Positions 34,103 through 40,787 of a stretch of 64,000 nucleotides of DNA are shown one piece after another (positions within the stretch are counted from its first letter, which is position 1; each line of letters begins with the position of its first letter). The stretch covers positions 532,137 to 596,136 of the forward strand of contig NZ_BMWB01000001.1 in NCBI RefSeq assembly GCF_014651015.1. Reading direction: 5' to 3'. The translations under genes and the position numbers were made by a program. Origin of the DNA: Streptomyces xantholiticus (GTDB lineage Bacteria > Actinomycetota > Actinomycetes > Streptomycetales > Streptomycetaceae). The notes beneath the pieces are model-generated. The model worked only from the letters and a program-made list of their open reading frames with translations, did not search any database and was not told the origin of the DNA.

Positions 34103-34546
34103 TTACTTCTCCACGCTCGCGGCAAGGTTGGCGAGCACGGCGTCGTAGATACGGCCGAGACCCTTGGGGGCGAAGGTCTTCTCGAAGAAGCCGCCGATGC
34201 CGCCGGCCCCGTTCCAGACGGTGGTCACGACCACCTTGCACCTGCCCTCGCCGGCCGGCGTGACCGTCCAGGTGGTGACCATGGAGGAGTTCCGGTCCTT
34301 CTCCACGAGGCGGCCGTCGCTGGTTTCGGTCACCTCGAGCAGGCAGTCGCGGACACGCTTGCTGGTCGCCTGGAGCTTCCAGTGGACGAGAGTGCCTTCA
34401 CCGTCGCCGCCCTCGCGGACCTCGTACTCGCTGAAGTGCTCGGGCAGGAGCTTCGCGCGGGTGTTCTCGTAGTCGGCCACGGCATCGAACACCGTCTCCG
34501 CGTCCGCCGCGACGATCCGTTCCGTGGTGGCTTCGACCTGCGCCAT
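34103..34546 (-). CDS. SRPBCC-family protein
   Basis: 147 residues. A compact helix-grip fold: TTERIVAADAETVFDAVADYENTRAKLLPEHF at the N terminus, SSMVTTWTVTPAGEGRCKVVVTTVWNGAGG in the core strands, and a final helix GLGRIYDAVLANLAASVEK. This is the ligand-binding Polyketide_cyc2-type branch. No signal peptide. The ligand is unknown; the neighbouring efflux gene suggests hydrophobic compounds only by position. The ATG is preceded by GGAGGAGC. It is divergent from the SOS-box radical SAM gene. Confidence 0.8.
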   Translation of the reverse strand: MAQVEATTERIVAADAETVFDAVADYENTRAKLLPEHFSEYEVREGGDGEGTLVHWKLQATSKRVRDCLLEVTETSDGRLVEKDRNSSMVTTWTVTPAGEGRCKVVVTTVWNGAGGIGGFFEKTFAPKGLGRIYDAVLANLAASVEK

Positions 34547-34638
34547 TTTGCTTGCTCCTCCAACACTCGCTCCAGCGGGACACCGCTAGCCAACCACCTT
34601 CGGCGCGGGCCCCCAAATCACGATTGCGGCGATCATGG

Positions 34639-34650
34639 GAACAGGTGTTC
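34639..34650. promoter_or_regulatory. SOS (LexA) box GAAC-AGGT-GTTC
   Basis: Perfect GAAC-N4-GTTC palindrome, the core of the LexA box of Gram-positive bacteria, directly abutting a TATTCT that could be the -10 box (34651-34656) of the downstream radical SAM gene. LexA bound here would cover the promoter. From memory, the Mycobacterium tuberculosis homologue Rv2578c is listed among LexA targets, which fits. Confidence 0.72.
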
Positions 34651-34683
34651 TATTCTATGGCCAGAGCGAACGAGGAGGCACCC

Positions 34684-35712
34684 ATGCGCTGGGACAACCT
34701 GGTCGACGGCCCCGCCACATCAGGGGACTCCGCCCTGTTCGGCATGTCCGCGGTCACCACCCGGACCTTCGACACCCCCGAGTTCCGGGGCATCACCTTC
34801 CACGAGGTCCGCGCCCGTTCGATCCTGAACCGGGTGCCCGGCGCGTCGCGAATGCCGTTCGAATGGACGGTCAACCCCTACCGGGGCTGCACCCACGCCT
34901 GCGTCTACTGCTTCGCCCGCAAGACCCACAGCTATCTGGACCTGGACACCGGTCTCGGTTTCGACTCCCAGATCGTGGTCAAGGTCAACGCCCCCGAGCT
35001 GCTGCGCCGCCAGCTGGCCTCCCGCCAGTGGCAGGGCGCGCACATCGCCATGGGCACCAACGTCGACTGCTACCAGCGGGCGGAGGGTCGCTACCGACTG
35101 ATGCCGGGGATCATCTCGGCGCTGCGCGACCACGCCAACCCGTTCTCCGTCCTGACCAAGGGCACGCTGATCCTGCGCGACCTGGATCTGCTGGTCCAGG
35201 CCGCCGAGGTCACCGACGTCGGCATCTCCGTCTCCGTCGGTTTCACCGACCACGAGCTGTGGCGCACCGTCGAACCGGGCACCCCCTCTCCCGAGCGCCG
35301 CCTGGACGTCGTACGCACCTTCACAGAGCACGGCATCGACTGCGGCGTCCTGATGGCGCCGGTCATCCCGTTCCTCGGCGACCGCCCCGACCAGCTGCGC
35401 GCCACGGTCCGGGCGATCGCGGCCGCGGGCGCGACCTCCGTCACCCCGCTCGTCCTTCATCTGCGCCCCGGCGCCCGCGAGTGGTTCATGGCCTGGCTGT
35501 GCGAACACCATCCGCATCTGGTGGCACGGTACGAGCGGCTGTACGCGGAGGGCGCCTACGCGCCAAAGTGGTACCAGCGCCGGATCACCCGCCATGTGCA
35601 CGAACTGGCCGCCGAGTTCGGCATCGGCCCCGCCGACCGGGGCAGCCACCGCCGGCTGCCCGTGCGCCCCGAGCCCGTGGCGCCGGAGCCGACGCAACTC
35701 ACGCTGCTGTGA
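34684..35712 (+). CDS. Rv2578c-family radical SAM protein
   Basis: 342 residues from the ATG at 34684 (GAGGAGGCACCC before it). An in-frame ATG at 34657 is possible but starts within a likely promoter. Radical SAM enzyme: the [4Fe-4S] cluster motif C-x3-C-x2-C lies in CTHACVYCFARKTH (about residues 71-84), followed by GTNVDCYQ, VLTKGTLILRD and SVSVGFTD typical of the spore-photolyase-like/Rv2578c group. The C terminus is Pro-rich (PVAPEPTQL). A role in repair of damaged DNA is inferred from family resemblance and from the LexA-type palindrome 34 nt upstream; the reaction is not known. The gene is divergent from the SRPBCC gene. Confidence 0.88.
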   Translation: MRWDNLVDGPATSGDSALFGMSAVTTRTFDTPEFRGITFHEVRARSILNRVPGASRMPFEWTVNPYRGCTHACVYCFARKTHSYLDLDTGLGFDSQIVVKVNAPELLRRQLASRQWQGAHIAMGTNVDCYQRAEGRYRLMPGIISALRDHANPFSVLTKGTLILRDLDLLVQAAEVTDVGISVSVGFTDHELWRTVEPGTPSPERRLDVVRTFTEHGIDCGVLMAPVIPFLGDRPDQLRATVRAIAAAGATSVTPLVLHLRPGAREWFMAWLCEHHPHLVARYERLYAEGAYAPKWYQRRITRHVHELAAEFGIGPADRGSHRRLPVRPEPVAPEPTQLTLL

Positions 35713-35788
35713 CGCCAATTCCGGTAGCGTCGACGGATCTCGGCGGCCAGTGTGCCGATCGGCTGCGGCGAGGGGAGGCCACGGAGTG

Positions 35789-36319
35789 ATGAGCATGCGC
35801 GTGCGGGCCATGACGATCGACGACTGCGACGCGGTCGCCACGATCCGCGTGGGCGGTTGGCGGTTCGCGTACGCCGGTCTCCTGCCCCAGTCGTATCTGG
35901 ACGCGATGAACACGGCGGACGAAGCGGCCGACCACCGCTCCCGTCTCCTGGCGGGTACGGCCGCCGAGGTCAGCAACGTGGTCGCCGAGTGGGACGGCGA
36001 GGTGGTCGGCTGGGGCTGCTTCGGCCCGCTCCGCGGCAGGCACGGCGATCAGCGTCCGGGCGCGTGCGAGCTCTACGCGATCTACGTCCGTCCGGAGCGC
36101 ATGTCCAGCGGCGTGGGACACGCCCTGATGGCCGAGCTGACGGGCCGCGCGAGGGCCGGCGGTTTCGAGGAGATGCTCCTGTGGGTCCTCAAGGACAACG
36201 CCCGCGCCCGCCGCTTCTACGAGCGGGCGGGTTTCGCACCGGACGGTGCGGAGGAGATTTTCGAGGTCGACTGCGAACTCGTCCCCAAGGTCCGGTACTC
36301 CCGGCGCCTGGTGGCGTGA
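35789..36319 (+). CDS. GNAT N-acetyltransferase
   Basis: 176 residues from the ATG at 35789, with AGGGGAGG upstream. Gcn5-related acetyltransferase: the N-terminal strand-helix MRVRAMTIDDCDAVATIRVGGW, the core ACELYAIYVRPERMSSGVGHALMAELTGRA containing the acetyl-CoA loop (R-x-x-x-S-G-V-G), and LLWVLKDNARARRFYERAGF with the conserved N and Y. The acceptor is unknown. It follows the radical SAM gene by 76 nt and may be cotranscribed with it; whether it is part of a damage response cannot be told. Confidence 0.87.
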   Translation: MSMRVRAMTIDDCDAVATIRVGGWRFAYAGLLPQSYLDAMNTADEAADHRSRLLAGTAAEVSNVVAEWDGEVVGWGCFGPLRGRHGDQRPGACELYAIYVRPERMSSGVGHALMAELTGRARAGGFEEMLLWVLKDNARARRFYERAGFAPDGAEEIFEVDCELVPKVRYSRRLVA

Positions 36320-36709
36320 CCGGTTCCCGCACCCCACGGCCGGCAGTTGCCGTCCCGACCCGCGCCTCCCGGCGATCCGACGTGCTCCTCTCAGTGACCG
36401 GCCGCCTCCGGGGCGCGCCGCAGACCGTCCGTGGCCGACGCCGACGGAGCTGCCGGGCCGGTGACGTCAGTGCGTCCCGGGCGGAGCCGAGGGCAGCCGG
36501 ATCGCCGTCCTCGGGGCCTGCGCCGCACGCGCCACACGGGCTTCCTCGAGCCCTGGCCTCCGCGAGCGGCTCCCGGGCCGGGCCGTGGTGTGCAGAGGGA
36601 CGACCCGTTGCCGGCGCTTCAGCAGCCCGAGGTCGGTGAGCCGGGACACGAGCCCGGCGGATACGCGGTCGATGTCCCTGGCGGACGTTCTCGACGCGGC
36701 ATGTCTGCC
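36320..36709. other. 390-bp gap after the GNAT gene, no convincing gene
   Basis: No reading frame here has both a ribosome site and recognisable homology. On the minus strand a short stretch reads VSRLTDLGLLKRRQ (around 36640), reminiscent of the recognition region of a winged-helix regulator, but it is too short to call and may be a relic. No clear terminator or promoter was found. Confidence 0.4.
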
Positions 36710-37279
36710 TCACGTCTCCAGCCGCGCCAGCGCCGCCGACGCCGCCGCCTCGAGACGGGGGTGCGGCAGGGCCGCCCGGACGACCTCGGCGGCGCGCCTG
36801 TCGCCCAGCGCACCCAGTCCCTCCACGCACGCCAGAGCCACCCGCCAGTGCGGGTCGCCGGCGGCGAGCCGGCGGCCGAGGACCGTGATCAGGGCGGGGA
36901 CGGACTCCGGAGCGCGCAGGCGGGTCAGCAGGCGGACCGGGAACAGGGCGTAGGCGACGCGGAGTTCGTTGGTGGCGAGCGCGGCGGCGGCCCGGGGCGT
37001 GCGGGGGTCGGCCAGCTCGGCGAGGGCATGGGCGGCGGACATGCATCGCTCGGGGTCGCGGTGGTTGAGCAGCAGGACCAGGGACTCGAAGGCGCGGCGG
37101 TCCCCGGCGCAGCCGAGGCGGAACGCGGCGAGTTCGCGTGCCCACAGGGGACGGCAGGGTTCGGTGAGGACCGAGACGAGTTCGTCCGGATCGGCGGTGG
37201 TCAGCAACCGTTCGTACGCGGGGCCGCCACCCGCCTCGTCGCGCAGCCGGCTCGCCAGCGACCGTAACTCCTCGTCCAT
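36710..37279 (-). CDS. HEAT-repeat protein with a TTA codon at position 5
   Basis: 189 residues from the ATG at 37279. It consists of helical pairs of the HEAT/PBS-lyase type, for example LWARELAAFRLGCAGDRRAFESLVLLLNHRDP, RTPRAAAALATNELRVAYAL and VALACVEGLGALGDRRAAEVVRAAL. Such repeats are scaffolds for protein contacts; function is unknown. There is no Shine-Dalgarno sequence, but TACGAT lies exactly 6 nt before the ATG, so a leaderless transcript is likely. Leucine 5 is encoded by TTA (37265-37267), placing this gene under possible bldA control and thus in development or secondary metabolism. If the start were further upstream the TTA would still be in frame. Confidence 0.8.
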   Translation of the reverse strand: MDEELRSLASRLRDEAGGGPAYERLLTTADPDELVSVLTEPCRPLWARELAAFRLGCAGDRRAFESLVLLLNHRDPERCMSAAHALAELADPRTPRAAAALATNELRVAYALFPVRLLTRLRAPESVPALITVLGRRLAAGDPHWRVALACVEGLGALGDRRAAEVVRAALPHPRLEAAASAALARLET

Positions 37280-37637
37280 GGCGGAATCGTAGCGACGGGA
37301 CGGGGCCGCGATCCAGATCACATGGATGCGCCTCGGTCGAGGGCTGGCGCGCTCGTTACCGGCGAGTTAATCTCAGGTGAGCGGGGCACCCCCGCGACTC
37401 CCGGCGGCCTGGTGACGCAGCCGCCGAGAGGTTGTCGGTTCGGCTTCGGGGTTTCGAGCACCACGAAGCACGAAGTACGACGTGGCCAGGGACAGGCCCG
37501 TCGACCCAGCACCATGACACGCGGTTCCCGCGCGCCGTACGCCCTTTCGGTGTCCGGCCCTCGCGCCTGTGGCGTTTCTCCCGTTCCGCCTCCGCGCGCG
37601 CTCCTCATCAGTCGTCACTCATCCCTGGAGTCCCGTG
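37280..37637. other. 358-bp divergent spacer upstream of the double 3-hydroxyacyl-CoA dehydrogenase gene
   Basis: Holds the leftward promoter of the HEAT gene and the rightward promoter of the dehydrogenase. A near-palindrome GTTACCGGCGAGTTAA at 37355-37370 resembles acyl-CoA-responsive TetR operators (GTTAC...GTAAC with one extra T). Adjacent direct repeats CACGAAG-CACGAAG occur near 37461. No gene-like frame with a ribosome site was seen. Confidence 0.45.
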
Positions 37638-39419
37638 ATGGACACCCCTCTCCAAACCATTGCCGTTGTCGGCCTCGGCACCATGGGCACCGGCATCGCC
37701 GAGGTCCTCGCCCGCGCCGGCCGTGAGGTCATCGGCATCGACGTCAGCGACGCCGCCGCCGGCCGGGCCGTCGTCGCACTCGAGGCCTCCACCGCCCGCG
37801 CCGTGGAGCGCGAGCGGATCACCGAGGAGGAGCGCCGCAACACCCTCGCCCGCTTCCGCACCTTCTCCGATCTGCAGGCCGCCGCAGGCGCGGACCTCGT
37901 CATCGAGGTCGTGCCCGAGTCGTACGAGGCCAAGCAGCAGGTCTTTCGCGAGCTCGACGCCGTCGTCCGCCCGGAGACGATCATCGCGACCGGCACCAAC
38001 GCCCTGTCCGTCACCCGGCTCGCTGCCGACTCCGAGCACCCGGAGCGCGTGCTCGGACTGCACTTCTTCAACCCGGCCCCGGCGATGAAGCTCGTCGAGG
38101 TGGTCTCCTCCGTGCTGACCGCCCCGGCCGCGGTGGAGGCCGTGACGGCGCTCGCCCGGGAGCTCGGCAAGGAGCCCGTCGCCGTCGGCGACCGTCCCGG
38201 ATTCATCGCGGACGGCCTGCTGTTCGGCTACCTCAACCAGGCGGCGGCGATGTACGAGTCGCGCTATGCCTCCCGCGAGGACATCGACGCGGCGATGAAG
38301 CTCGGCTGCGGTCTGCCGATGGGCCCCCTCGCGCTGCTCGACCTGATCGGCATCGACACCGCCCGCACCGTGCTGGAGGCCATGTACGCGGAGTCGCAGG
38401 ACCGGCTGCACGCGCCGGCGCCGATCCTCAAGCAGCTCAGCGAGGCCGGCCTGACCGGCCGCAAGTCCGGCCGCGGTTTCTACACCTACGCCGCGCCCGG
38501 CACTGCCGAGGTCGTGGACGACGCCCTGACCCCGCGGCCGCTCTCCGGGGCCACCGCCGGCCGTGAGGTCCGCTCGGTCGGCGTGGCCGGCTCCGGCACC
38601 ATGGCGAGCGGCATCGCGGAGGTCTTCGCCAAGGCCGGTTACGACGTCGTGCTCGCCGCCCGCAGTCTGGAGAAGGCCGAGGTGGCCAAGGCCCGGATCG
38701 GCAAGTCGCTGGCCCGCTCGGTCGCCAAGGGCCGGATGACGGAGGAAGCCCGCGAGGCCACCCTCGCCCGGATCGCCCCGGCCGGGTCGCTGGACGCCTT
38801 CGCCGATGTCGATCTGGCGCTGGAGGCGGTGGCCGAGGACCTGGAGATCAAGCAGCAGCTGTTCGCCACCCTGGACAAGATCTGCAAGCCGGGCGCGGTG
38901 CTCGCCACCACCACCTCCTCGCTGCCCGTCGTCGCCTGCGCCCGCGCCACCTCGCGGCCGCAGGACGTCATCGGCATGCACTTCTTCAACCCGGCCCCGG
39001 CGATGAAGCTGGTCGAGGTGGTCCGTACGGTCCTCACCTCCGACGATGTGCACGCCACGGTCCGCGAGGTGACCACGAAGATCAAGAAGCACCCGGTGGA
39101 CTGCGGCGACCGTGCCGGATTCATCGTGAACGCGCTGCTCTTCCCGTACCTCAACAACGCGATCAAGATGGTCGAGGAGCACTACGCCTCCCTCGACGAC
39201 ATCGACGCCGCGATGAAGCTCGGCGGCGGCTACCCGATGGGCCCGTTCGAGCTGCTCGACGTGGTCGGCCTCGATGTCTCCCTCGCGATCGAGAAGGTGC
39301 TGCACAGCGAGTTCCGCGACCCGGGCCTCGCCCCGGCGCCGCTGCTCGAGCACCTGGTCGCCGCGGGGTGCCTCGGACGCAAGACGGGCCGCGGCTTCCG
39401 CGAATATGCCCGGCGCTGA
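37638..39419 (+). CDS. Tandem-domain 3-hydroxyacyl-CoA (3-hydroxybutyryl-CoA) dehydrogenase
   Basis: 593 residues, twice the usual length, because two complete 3HCDH units are fused. Unit 1 (about 1-285) and unit 2 (about 308-593) each have an NAD-binding Rossmann motif (VVGLGTMGTGIAEVL; VAGSGTMASGIAEVF), the active-site His segment HFFNPAPAMKLVEVV and a C-terminal GRKSGRGFYTY / GRKTGRGFREY end. Both units keep the catalytic residues visible by eye. The enzyme interconverts 3-hydroxyacyl-CoA and 3-oxoacyl-CoA with NAD(H); upstream of ccr it would make 3-hydroxybutyryl-CoA, the precursor of crotonyl-CoA. The ATG at 37638 has GGAG upstream. A 32-nt identical stretch links the two halves. Confidence 0.92.
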   Translation: MDTPLQTIAVVGLGTMGTGIAEVLARAGREVIGIDVSDAAAGRAVVALEASTARAVERERITEEERRNTLARFRTFSDLQAAAGADLVIEVVPESYEAKQQVFRELDAVVRPETIIATGTNALSVTRLAADSEHPERVLGLHFFNPAPAMKLVEVVSSVLTAPAAVEAVTALARELGKEPVAVGDRPGFIADGLLFGYLNQAAAMYESRYASREDIDAAMKLGCGLPMGPLALLDLIGIDTARTVLEAMYAESQDRLHAPAPILKQLSEAGLTGRKSGRGFYTYAAPGTAEVVDDALTPRPLSGATAGREVRSVGVAGSGTMASGIAEVFAKAGYDVVLAARSLEKAEVAKARIGKSLARSVAKGRMTEEAREATLARIAPAGSLDAFADVDLALEAVAEDLEIKQQLFATLDKICKPGAVLATTTSSLPVVACARATSRPQDVIGMHFFNPAPAMKLVEVVRTVLTSDDVHATVREVTTKIKKHPVDCGDRAGFIVNALLFPYLNNAIKMVEEHYASLDDIDAAMKLGGGYPMGPFELLDVVGLDVSLAIEKVLHSEFRDPGLAPAPLLEHLVAAGCLGRKTGRGFREYARR

Positions 39420-39434
39420 GCTCGACGCAGGCTG

Positions 39435-39465
39435 GGGCGGGCTGCTTGGTCCGGGCGGCCCGCCC
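39435..39465. terminator. Hairpin terminator after the dehydrogenase gene
   Basis: GGGCGGGC (39435-39442) pairs with GCCCGCCC (39458-39465) around a 15-nt loop, 16 nt after the stop codon. No T-run. It separates the dehydrogenase from the TetR gene. Confidence 0.55.
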
Positions 39466-39506
39466 CCGGGGGAGACGCCGGGCAGCAACCCGCAGGCGCA
39501 TCCAGC

Positions 39507-39527
39507 TGACCGAATGCAGTACGTTCA
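39507..39527. promoter_or_regulatory. Imperfect palindrome over the TetR promoter
   Basis: TGACCGAAtgcagtaCGTTCA, with 7 of 10 base pairs complementary (TGACCG against TGAACG). It covers a TACGTT -10 box (39520-39525) that lies 6 nt before the ATG at 39532, so it could be the site through which the TetR protein represses its own leaderless transcript. Confidence 0.4.
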
Positions 39528-39531
39528 GATC

Positions 39532-40374
39532 ATGCCCACGCCCGCTGAATCCTCCCGCCGCTCCGGCCGCGCCGGCGCCCAGGCCGACGCTCCGGAGAGC
39601 GCCGCGGGCTCCCGCGCCGCCGCGCAACGCCTGAAGATGCGCCGCGAACTGGCCGCGGCCGCCATGGAGTTGTTCGCGACCAAGGGCTACGAGGCGACGA
39701 CGGTCGACGAGATCGCCGCCGCGGCGGGCGTGGCACGGCGCACCTTCTTCCGGCACTTCCGCTCCAAGGAAGAGGCGATCTTCCCGGACCACGACGACAC
39801 CCTGGTGCGGGCGGAAGCGGTGCTGAACGCCGCGCCGCCCCACGAGCATCCGCTCGACACCGTCTGCCGGGGCATCAAGGAGGTGATGCGGATGTACGCC
39901 TCCTCCCCCGCCGTCTCCGTCGAGCGCTACCGTCTGACCCGCGAGGTGCCCACCCTGCGGGAACGTGAGATCGCCTCGGTGGCCCGCTACGAGCGGCTGT
40001 TCACGCGCTATCTGCTGGGCCACTTCGACGAGCGCGATCACCACGACGGCAACGACGACCCGCTGCTGGCCGAGGTGGCCGCGTCCGCGGTGGTCACCGC
40101 GCACAACCATGTGCTGCGCCGCTGGCTGCGGGCCGGCGGGCAGGGCGACGTGGAGGCTCAGCTGGACCACGCGTTCGCCATCGTCCGCGACACCTTCGGT
40201 TCCGGGATAGGGGCGGGCCGCAAGCACGCGGCGGTCATGGCCGACGCCGCGGCGGCCGAGGAGCCTGCGGCGACGGCCCGTACGCAGGACGAGGTGCTGG
40301 TGGCGGTCGCGCGCACGGACGCACCGCTGAGCGAGGTCATGCGCACGATCGAGCAGGCGCTCAAGCAGTCCTGA
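39532..40374 (+). CDS. TetR-family regulator next to the ethylmalonyl-CoA genes
   Basis: 280 residues from the ATG at 39532; another in-frame ATG is at 39514 but neither has a ribosome site, and a -10-like TACGTT exactly 6 nt upstream favours a leaderless message. An N-terminal tail of about 30 residues precedes the TetR helix-turn-helix (RRELAAAAMELFATKGYEATTVDEIAAAAGVARRTFFRHFRSKEEAIF, about residues 35-80). The C-terminal all-helical ligand domain follows. TetR regulators of acyl-CoA metabolism often sense CoA esters. Position between the dehydrogenase and ccr, in the same direction, makes it the prime candidate regulator of the pathway. A strong terminator follows. Confidence 0.87.
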   Translation: MPTPAESSRRSGRAGAQADAPESAAGSRAAAQRLKMRRELAAAAMELFATKGYEATTVDEIAAAAGVARRTFFRHFRSKEEAIFPDHDDTLVRAEAVLNAAPPHEHPLDTVCRGIKEVMRMYASSPAVSVERYRLTREVPTLREREIASVARYERLFTRYLLGHFDERDHHDGNDDPLLAEVAASAVVTAHNHVLRRWLRAGGQGDVEAQLDHAFAIVRDTFGSGIGAGRKHAAVMADAAAAEEPAATARTQDEVLVAVARTDAPLSEVMRTIEQALKQS

Positions 40375-40390
40375 CCGCCGCATCCACATG

Positions 40391-40431
40391 CGGCTGATGG
40401 CCGCCCGATCGGGGCGGCCATCAGCCGTTTT
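40391..40431. terminator. Strong intrinsic terminator after the TetR gene
   Basis: A perfect 15-bp stem (CGGCTGATGGCCGCC at 40391-40405 with its complement at 40413-40427), a 7-nt loop, then TTTT. It begins 16 nt after the TetR stop codon and isolates the ccr operon from upstream transcription. Confidence 0.93.
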
Positions 40432-40508
40432 GCGGGGCACTTCGATCGATCATCGCTCATACGTGTCGCGCAGATTGCATCCAAGAGAAATTCTTGGCAC
40501 GGAGTGTC

Positions 40509-40537
40509 TTGCGGGCTGGCACGCCGTGCCATACGTT
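40509..40537 (+). promoter_or_regulatory. ccr promoter with a perfect palindromic operator in the spacer
   Basis: TTGCGG (40509-40514) and TACGTT (40532-40537) are separated by exactly 17 bp. The spacer contains the 15-bp perfect palindrome TGGCACG-C-CGTGCCA (40517-40531). A dimeric repressor bound here would exclude RNA polymerase. The half-site TGGCACG recurs at 40495-40501, as expected for cooperative binding. Confidence 0.65.
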
Positions 40538-40726
40538 GATGTTGTCCGGGCGGCCGGCGTGCAGAGAACACTCGTACGCCGGCTGTCCCAGCAACCCTTA
40601 GCGGTTGCCCGCCCGGACGCCTGCGTCACAGGCACCTTCAAGCGCCCACCCGCGCTGCCAGCAGCACCACCCGCCGAACCGACGGCACACCTCCACAGCA
40701 GCAACACCACCCGACGTACCCCTCAG

Positions 40727-40775
40727 CGTCCGCGAGGACGTTCGCTCCCCCGGACGCCGTCCGGGGGGACCCCCT
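40727..40775 (+). promoter_or_regulatory. Overlapping hairpins directly before the ccr ribosome site
   Basis: CGTCC-GCGA-GGACG (40727-40740, a GNRA loop) is followed by a 21-nt perfect palindrome CCCCCGGACG-C-CGTCCGGGGG (40747-40767). Its G-rich right arm can instead pair with the CCCCC at 40770-40774, just before the ribosome site CTGGAGGC. The two foldings exclude one another, the pattern of a translational or transcriptional switch. Confidence 0.5.
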
Positions 40776-40787
40776 GGAGGCAACACC

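Larger units (their letters stand above)
40432..40787. other. Promoter region and long untranslated leader of ccr
   Basis: This 356-bp stretch carries, in order: the inverted repeat CCAAGA-N5-TCTTGG (40481-40497), two direct copies of TGGCACG-NN-GTG (40495-40506 and 40517-40528), a promoter-like -35/-10 pair with a palindrome in its spacer, and then about 245 nt of leader with several hairpins (GCAACC/GGTTGC at 40591-40608, GCCTG/CAGGC at 40619-40633, and the cluster before the start codon). The ccr frame stays open back to 40605, but no ribosome site supports an earlier start. Confidence 0.6.

Noticed and set aside
36467-36649. Possible winged-helix regulator fragment in the gap before the HEAT gene
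   Set aside because: About 14 residues resemble a recognition helix region; the rest does not fit any regulator. Reported only as part of the gap.
40495-40512. Sigma-54 type promoter (TGGCACG...TTGC)
   Set aside because: The GG-to-GC distance does not match the fixed -24/-12 spacing, and Streptomyces is not known to have sigma-54.
40544-40787. Cobalamin riboswitch upstream of the B12-dependent pathway
   Set aside because: I searched the ccr leader by eye for the conserved B12-box pattern and the usual core and found neither; the hairpins seen are local and unlike the cobalamin aptamer.
40605-40787. Longer ccr protein with an N-terminal extension starting at 40605
   Set aside because: The frame is open but has no ribosome site there, is Pro/Ser/His-rich without homology, and would run through the hairpins; the GTG at 40788 has a good site and gives the normal Ccr length.
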